NCBI GenBank assembly: GCA_026874595.1
Contig: CM049313.1
Coordinates: 22,810,008-22,874,007, forward strand
Length of the DNA stretch: 64,000 nt
Direction: 5' to 3'
From: Sipunculus nudus
Taxonomy: Eukaryota > Annelida > Sipuncula > Golfingiida > Sipunculidae
How positions within the stretch are numbered: the first letter of the stretch is position 1; the number at the start of each line of letters is the position of its first letter. Under the pieces are notes generated by a model. That model did not search any database and was not told where the DNA came from. It saw nothing but the letters and a program-made list of their open reading frames with translations. Below are positions 58,199 through 64,000 of this stretch, piece by piece. The position numbers and the translations under genes are program-made.

Positions 58199-59457
58199 TT
58201 GTACGGTGGCTGTTTCCGAACACAGAAAAAGTATAACATATCGAGATCTCGAAGTAATATCTCGACATCTTGAGATAAAATTTCACAGAAAAAAAATAGT
58301 TAAGTCCCCGTTAGCGTTGTACAATCCGTTCACTGCTTAATTGACGAAGACCAAAACAACGATTAAGGGGCGTGTGACGTCATCAAATAAACATAATCCC
58401 ATGAACCTTTTTATGAAATAAACCAAAAACGTACCAGTCCCGCGGGGTACAGGTTGTCCCTTTTATACATATCCACGTGTTTATAACACAGGGGCGCGTA
58501 GTAATCGCACTTCCTTTATCTGGCTTCAATCAAGAATAAACAGGACATTACGTTGCCTTATATGCTCTCACCAACAACACCTCGGGATCTTTCAATGTTT
58601 TATCACCAGCCCCCCCCCCCCCCCTCCTCAGTTACATTTGTTTTCTGTATGTCAGCATGGGCTAATAGTACCTTGTGCACTAGAAGCCTGTGGATGAAAA
58701 TTTTATACATCAGTCACAATATCATTATAGAAACCTTTCTTAGAAGGGGTTACCTTCAGTTCTTCAATATATATGCAGAGCAAGCCGGTATCACATTAAT
58801 TATATAAATATGGCATGCAGGTAAATAGTGGAATTTAGACCATAACAGAGCATTTTGCAGAAAGAAAACAATAATGGAGGATCGAGATTATTTCACCATT
58901 CATTCATTGATTAAAATCTTTTATGATTTAGATAGGTTGACTAAAAGCAATCTGAGCAATAGTTAGGGACCTTTGCCCTTCGTCTATTCGTTCGTTAAAG
59001 GTTCATTTTCTAGAGCAATACTATACGTGTTTTATCTAGGGTTACTATGTCATTTTGGCTGTTAGTTCTCAAGTTCACCTGTTTGACACGTTGTTGTGGT
59101 TCTGTATGTAAGTATAAACAGAGTCCACGTGTCACGTGACCAGAGGCCCGATCTTGTGCACGTGCGAAATTCCTAAACAAGGAGGAAGACAAGAAACGCG
59201 GAAGAAACATCTTTTGAAAGCTCAACAATTTTTATTTGTAAAGTGCCGCAGATTGCGTACGCGCTTTGTTTATGTTTTGCGTCACTGGTCGCGTCACTGA
59301 AACGGGACTTAAATAATTTTTTGGTGAAAATTTATATCTAGATCTCGAGATATTAAGTCGAGGACTTGAGTTCTTAAGATATTACGTCAAAATTTAAAGA
59401 AATTTTCTCAAGATCTCGGCACGAAAAAAAATCTGTCCTAAATCAGCCACCGTACAA
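58199..59457. mobile_element. Putative non-autonomous element with terminal inverted repeats
   Basis: The ends are TTGTACGGTGGCTG (58199-58212) and its exact inverse CAGCCACCGTACAA (59444-59457). Inside both ends are arrays rich in GAGATCTCGA/TCTCGAGAT motifs (58238-58275 and 59336-59420). No transposase is seen in the 1.26 kb. The superfamily is not clear; the target duplication is short or absent. Confidence 0.6.
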
Positions 59458-59459
59458 TT

Positions 59460-60590
59460 AGAAAATTTGAAACTTTTTCATTAGAATTTAAATCGACCTA
59501 TTCACATTCAAGGTTTATTAAATAAACACGATTGAAATAAAGTCGACCGGCCAACCCCCTTAATGTTCATATTTAAGACTTTAGTTGGCTTTTTTGTTCA
59601 TGACTGGCAACCGCGCTGCAAAGTAAGGCCATAGTCAAAGGTTTAAGAATCACCCGGTTGCCAAGGAGACATTTGATCTTTAAGGTCGCAATTAAATGCC
59701 ACCCGCAATTTTTTATTTATATGCTTTTAGTAAGCAAAAATCGGAAGACATGTGAGAAGAGAAAATACATAATTTTTGCATTACCCCGAAAACCTAAAAA
59801 TATTGAGCAAAGACCACGCAAATCATTGTTTTTGATTAGTTTTTTTTAGTGAGTTCTATTTCTATTTATTATAACACTAGCATCCGAGACAAAGCAGTTT
59901 TAGCCATGCAATGCATGACAAAGCCCCCCCCCCCGTAAAATATTGCGTGATGCATATTATTTCCTTGGGCTATAACCAATGCGTATTTGGGAGTAGTCAA
60001 GCAAATGGTGTAGGGGCATATGTAGCGAATTCGTCCTTAGTAAATTTTGTCGTAAAAATGTGACACCCCATGAATTTTTGTTCTTCACCTTTTTATGAAG
60101 CCTTAAAAACATAGTGCCAATTTTTTTATTCAGTTTTGACATGTCTTTCAGCTTGTATTAGAATGCTATTTATATGTTAAATTAATAAACTTTGACCGAA
60201 ACATCAACAAAGTAAGCAGGGACAAGAGGATAAGAAAGGTTCTTTTTGGAAGGTATTTACTTACTCAACACGCAAACTTAGTATATTTAATAAACTCATA
60301 TAGTGTTACATGCTTTATACACATAGCATGGTTTTTTCTCCTTAAAATATGATGGTATCTGCTAATATTTCATTGTAAACCGTTTAAGTAATCCTGTACA
60401 CAAGTGATGTAAGGTTTGCGAGATCAGTGGTACAGGTGTAAACATAGCGCGCACGCCACCTTGCGGCCATACCGCGCTACTTTACAAATCAAGATTTTTC
60501 CAAGCATCCAAACAGTGTTTCTTTCTTTTTATCTTCCATATCATTTCTCCTTGTTTAGGAGTTGTGCAAGTGCAAGATCAGACTTCAAGT
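59460..60590. other. No gene seen
   Basis: AT-rich DNA with short frames lacking domains. Confidence 0.5.
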
Positions 60591-60785
60591 TATGGCCTGT
60601 AGTCTTGTTATGGTAAACAGATACACGTGGACTGTGTTTACTCACATACAGAACCATAACAATAAATTGGAGATTGTAAGTCCATATACAAAAAATTGTA
60701 TTCAGCCAAACTAATGAACTAATGTCGTGAGATAATGCATATACTGTTACAAATGTTTATGTATCTTTACAGTTTTCTTCAGGGG
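60590..60785 (+). repeat. Remnant of receptor upstream unit with perfect FOX/E-box element
   Basis: Matches 46310-46500. GTAAACA (60613-60619), CACGTG (60624-60629) and TGTTTAC (60635-60641) are all perfect here. Confidence 0.65.
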
Positions 60786-60914
60786 AGAAGTGTTGATTTT
60801 TTTTCTATAAGCGATTGTAATCTCAAGTCAATTAAGCTATCCGATATGGTAGCTCCCACCCGTAAAGTTTTCTAGACACTAATTTTCCTATACATTGAGG
60901 TAAAAATGAATGTC

Positions 60915-60981
60915 ACACATACACACACATATATATATAATATATATATATATGTGTGTGTGTAGAGAGAGAGAGAGAGAG
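60915..60981. repeat. Compound (CA)n(TA)n(TG)n(GA)n microsatellite
   Basis: CA, TA, TG and GA runs in succession; the CA-TA-TG part is itself palindromic. Confidence 0.9.
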
Positions 60982-61208
60982 TAGCAATGACGCCTTTTAG
61001 ATAGTAACATGTTTATTAATATTAGTCTATATAAAAGGCATCACTCTTTCTCCAAACCTACACTTCGACTACAGACACGGCTATACCACTAATCATTAAA
61101 TATATATATATAATGATATACAATGCTTTAGTTTTTGTCTGGAGTTATTTGGTATAAAAATTATAAAAAAAAAACATGGGCATCAATCGAAGATGTACAT
61201 TCCACTGC

Positions 61209-61271
61209 TGCATCTGACAAGCCCTGCATTTTAATTGGTTATATCATTAAATGCAGGGTATATCAGATGCA
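61209..61271. other. Strong 63-nt hairpin
   Basis: TGCATCTG and CCCTGCATTTTAAT (61209-61234) pair with ATTAAATGCAGGG and CAGATGCA (61246-61271), leaving a 5-nt internal loop, one bulge and an 11-nt terminal loop. Confidence 0.7.
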
Positions 61272-61599
61272 TAAAATATAAGAATATTTCTGTTCTTCAT
61301 TCTTCATTTCATAGTTTGCATTATATATAGATAGTACAAGCTGGGTGCTACTCATTGTCTACAGATTACTATTTTCATAAAAAAGAATGTTGTACCAGTG
61401 ATCTGGTTCGGACTGATGGAACAATCTATGTTGCCACTAGGACATAACCAGTCATTTTAGGATAATGAAAAAACAAAGCGACAAGAATTCAATAATAACA
61501 AGCATTTAACTTTACCACTGTTCTATTTAAAGGGACATAATCAGGAGTAATATTATGCCTATTCTTTCTCAATATCAGTTCAGTTTTGCTTTATACAAA

Positions 61600-61912
61600 A
61601 GTTTCCCAGCAGAACAATCCCAGCACACCGTCTTAGTACCTCGCATACGGCTGTTTAACACCTTGTTTTGGCTCTGCGTGTTGGATAACACAGTCCACGT
61701 GTGTCTGTTTACCATAACAAGGCCGTGTGATCGGAGGTCCGAATATGAGCCGCAACACGCGGTGTTTCAGCCAGCGGGAACATGTATTACATTTTTTGGG
61801 CCAAGTCAGTCGGGCATCCGTGATTGACACGTGTTCTGGCTCCACGATGCACACAACCACACGTGCTGTGTTTATGTTGACACCTCTGATCGCGCCCGGT
61901 CCACTGTAAACA
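61600..61912 (-). repeat. GC-richer segment with a minus-strand copy of the FOX/E-box element
   Basis: On the minus strand, GTAAACA (61712-61706) and CACGTG (61701-61696) are followed by a degenerate right half. Base composition is richer in G+C than the surroundings. The overlapping frames on both strands are not convincing genes. Confidence 0.4.
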
Positions 61913-63270
61913 CTCGTTTACAGGAGTAAGCAAACGGTTTCAAGGCAATATTTTGACAAGTACAGATTTAAATGATAGAGAAGAAGCTATTTTTCATGTA
62001 AATTCAACATGCTTTATAGGTGAATGGGTCCCTTTAAACTTTACCATTGGTTTTACCATAGTTTCTGTTAAGATTTGTCCGTTTTTTTTATTGTACTGGT
62101 AAAACCTGAATGCCTCGGTTTCATATTCCCATAAATGTATAAATAATTGACCCACCAAACAAAATCGTTTATAAATAGACCTTCGGGGGGGGGGGGGTAT
62201 AAAGAATGAATAGAGGAACATCTGTTAACATGTACGATGACATTATGACTAATTATGACACTTTTTTATGATTTGATATTTAATTTGAAGTTTGTTTCCT
62301 TCAACAGGACTTTGCTAAAACTTCTAAGGTCCCTATGTTTTGTTTTTCAAAACACTCTTTCTAATGAATTCTTCAGTAAAACATGCATTTCATTCAATGT
62401 TAATTCTTCAGTAAAACACGCATTTCATTCAGTGTTAATTATCTGTCCTTTACATCTCTCATTCTGCTGTAAATTTCTGTAAATATTTGTCTGCTGTAAG
62501 ATTATCAATGAACAGTGAAATAACTTTTGAAAATACCTACTCCACAGAAGATATAATTGCTCCCAAACGAATGCTATTGCCCGCACAAAGTTAATGTTAT
62601 ATGATCAATGTAATTATTATTATTATTATTATTATTGTTATTATTATGTTGTTTCTTAATATGTACTTCATTTCACTGTGAATGGTGGACTAGGTAGCAT
62701 TTCCTAAAACTTTGGATTGGGTTACTGAGGATTTGGAACTAAATCCAGTCAAAGTTGTCCTTTTTGTCTGTTGTTTATTCCTCACAAAATATGTAAAAAA
62801 TTAGTCATCCGCCTAAAACTTTTATAAATTATTTCTTGGATCATGACCAAAACATAAAAATACTCTTTTATCTATAGATCTTTAGATATATAGTTTGGAT
62901 AAACTAACTGTAAGAGACGGGTTTCTATACCTTCACTATCAGCGTATGGATAGTTATGTTGGTGATGTAATAATCGAACAAAAGGATGACACAATGGCAA
63001 AATCATATTAAATGGAAGAATAACATGGCCATTTTCATATGTTATGTATGAATGAAGCAAATATTTAGTCACTGGTTAAAACCAGGGAAAGCGGAGCCAT
63101 ACTATATACGAAACAGGTTGCCTGAAATCAGCAAGTGGTAAGCCATATGTACATTGCACAAACTACCCCAGGATATCTCCTTGTCTCTATATGGATTTTA
63201 TTTAATGAATTTATCAATGACATTTTGTAGAACAATATACCAGTGGACAAACAACAACTGACTAATTTTC
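61913..63270. other. No gene seen
   Basis: Contains a poly(G) run (62186-62198), a 35-bp tandem duplication (62367-62436) and an ATT trinucleotide run (62612-62648). Confidence 0.5.
62367..62436 (+). repeat. 35-bp tandem duplication
   Basis: Two adjacent copies beginning AATTCTTCAGTAAAACA, differing at two positions. Confidence 0.85.
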
Positions 63271-63639
63271 CATGGTTAGTCTGATGGATCTTGATGCAGA
63301 TCCATGTGTTGGCGGAGGTATGCGCTCTACGAGTGCTCTCTAGTATAGGAATAAACGTCTTAACGCAGTCTTTGTGTGTCTATTCTAAGCTATTGTGATG
63401 TAATTTATCTTACTTACCATTTTGAGGTGTTTTGTTGGTAAATTTCCCTCTGTAGTAAATATTTATATATATTGGCCCTCATTTTTTGCTCTTAAATCAA
63501 ATTTGACCCGAAAAAATGACAAAACCACAATAGAAAAATTGGCACCATATTTGTTTGTAAAGGTTAAGGTCTAAGGATCACAAAAATGTAGGGGTTTCCA
63601 CTTTTTACAGGGAAAAAAATACTCGGTGACATATGCCCC

Positions 63640-64000
63640 CACACTATCGGTCACACAGGCTTGTTATGGTTAATAGAAATATGTGGACTGTTCTTACTTA
63701 AACAAAGAACCATAAAAATGAATAAAACATATGTACTGGAAAAAGTAAGTTCGTGTGCTGGGATAGTTTACCTGGGAAACTTTTCTTGTAGGCCAACATG
63801 AAGTAACAGCGTAGTACACGTTATCGCATAACTTATGTACATTTAAAGTACTGAGTAATATGTGAAGCCAAACCTAACTTGATTTCTATATAAAGTGTCT
63901 CCTGGCCTTCTTAACCGATAATGCGTCTTATAGGAAATGGTAAATTGTGTCTAAAATGTGTGGTAAAATGCTCTCTTGATAATCAACAGTCCAGCCATTC
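63640..64000 (+). repeat. Upstream DNA of a further receptor unit (cut by window end)
   Basis: Matches 46310-46600 and 37525-37810 in order, from the degenerate FOX/E-box element (63669-63697) through 'gtaatatgtgaagcca'-type text to the TATA region (near 63953, here mutated). In the intact unit the ATG is about 350 bp further on, so another gene copy may begin just outside the window. Confidence 0.6.

Noticed and set aside
61555-61909. Overlapping plus and minus frames in the GC-richer segment
   Set aside because: Three frames overlap with no domain; the openness follows from the local base composition.

Overview
This window is animal nuclear DNA, most likely from an invertebrate and probably a mollusc such as a bivalve. 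The grounds are an AT-rich base composition, long AT microsatellites and poly(C)/poly(G) runs, CR1/L2-like LINE remains, a Ty3/gypsy element with a PNMA-like Gag, and a small cluster of intronless TIR-domain receptor genes with unusual ectodomains. The species assignment is inference. No bacterial gene organisation is present.

Left part (1-16.5 kb). Degraded repeats (1-2.5 kb) are followed by a host repeat block interrupted by an 11.9-kb Ty3/gypsy retrotransposon (3395-15300). It has 2.64/2.65-kb LTRs, a primer-binding site, gag (intact), a pol with several frameshifts and stops (protease, RT, RNase H, integrase), and a polypurine tract. The gag-pol overlap carries a textbook -1 frameshift signal. 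The host block without the element recurs in inverted orientation at 52.1-54.0 kb, so an empty site is visible in the same window.

Middle part (17-52 kb). This is an array of duplicated units, each built from about 1.9 kb of shared upstream DNA, a receptor gene, and about 3-5 kb of shared downstream DNA. The one intact gene (46955-48667, 570 codons, no introns) encodes a signal peptide, a cysteine-rich region, a Frizzled-type CRD, a Sushi/CCP module, one transmembrane helix and a TLR-type TIR domain. Related copies are broken: one on the minus strand (20408-21640), one on the plus strand (24363-26050) that is head-to-head with it, and a 5' fragment (38140-38297). Upstream-unit DNA appears again at the right edge (63640-64000), so a further copy may start just outside the window. 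A short secreted-peptide ORF belongs to two of the units. LINEs and a compact LTR element (33187-34942) have inserted among the units.

Right part (52-64 kb). No convincing protein gene is visible. It holds the inverted host-block copy with a tRNA-derived SINE, a second tRNA-derived repeat arranged as a 72-bp palindrome, a 1.26-kb element with terminal inverted repeats, two strong hairpins and fragments of receptor upstream DNA.

Functionally, the receptor family looks like an innate-immune or Wnt-like sensing family: a CRD/Sushi ectodomain coupled to a cytoplasmic TIR signalling domain. It appears to expand by duplication and decay by insertion, microsatellite growth and frameshift. Upstream of the intact copy, and in other upstream-unit fragments, a conserved short element resembles two inverted forkhead sites around an E-box-like core; the two head-to-head pseudogenes lack it.
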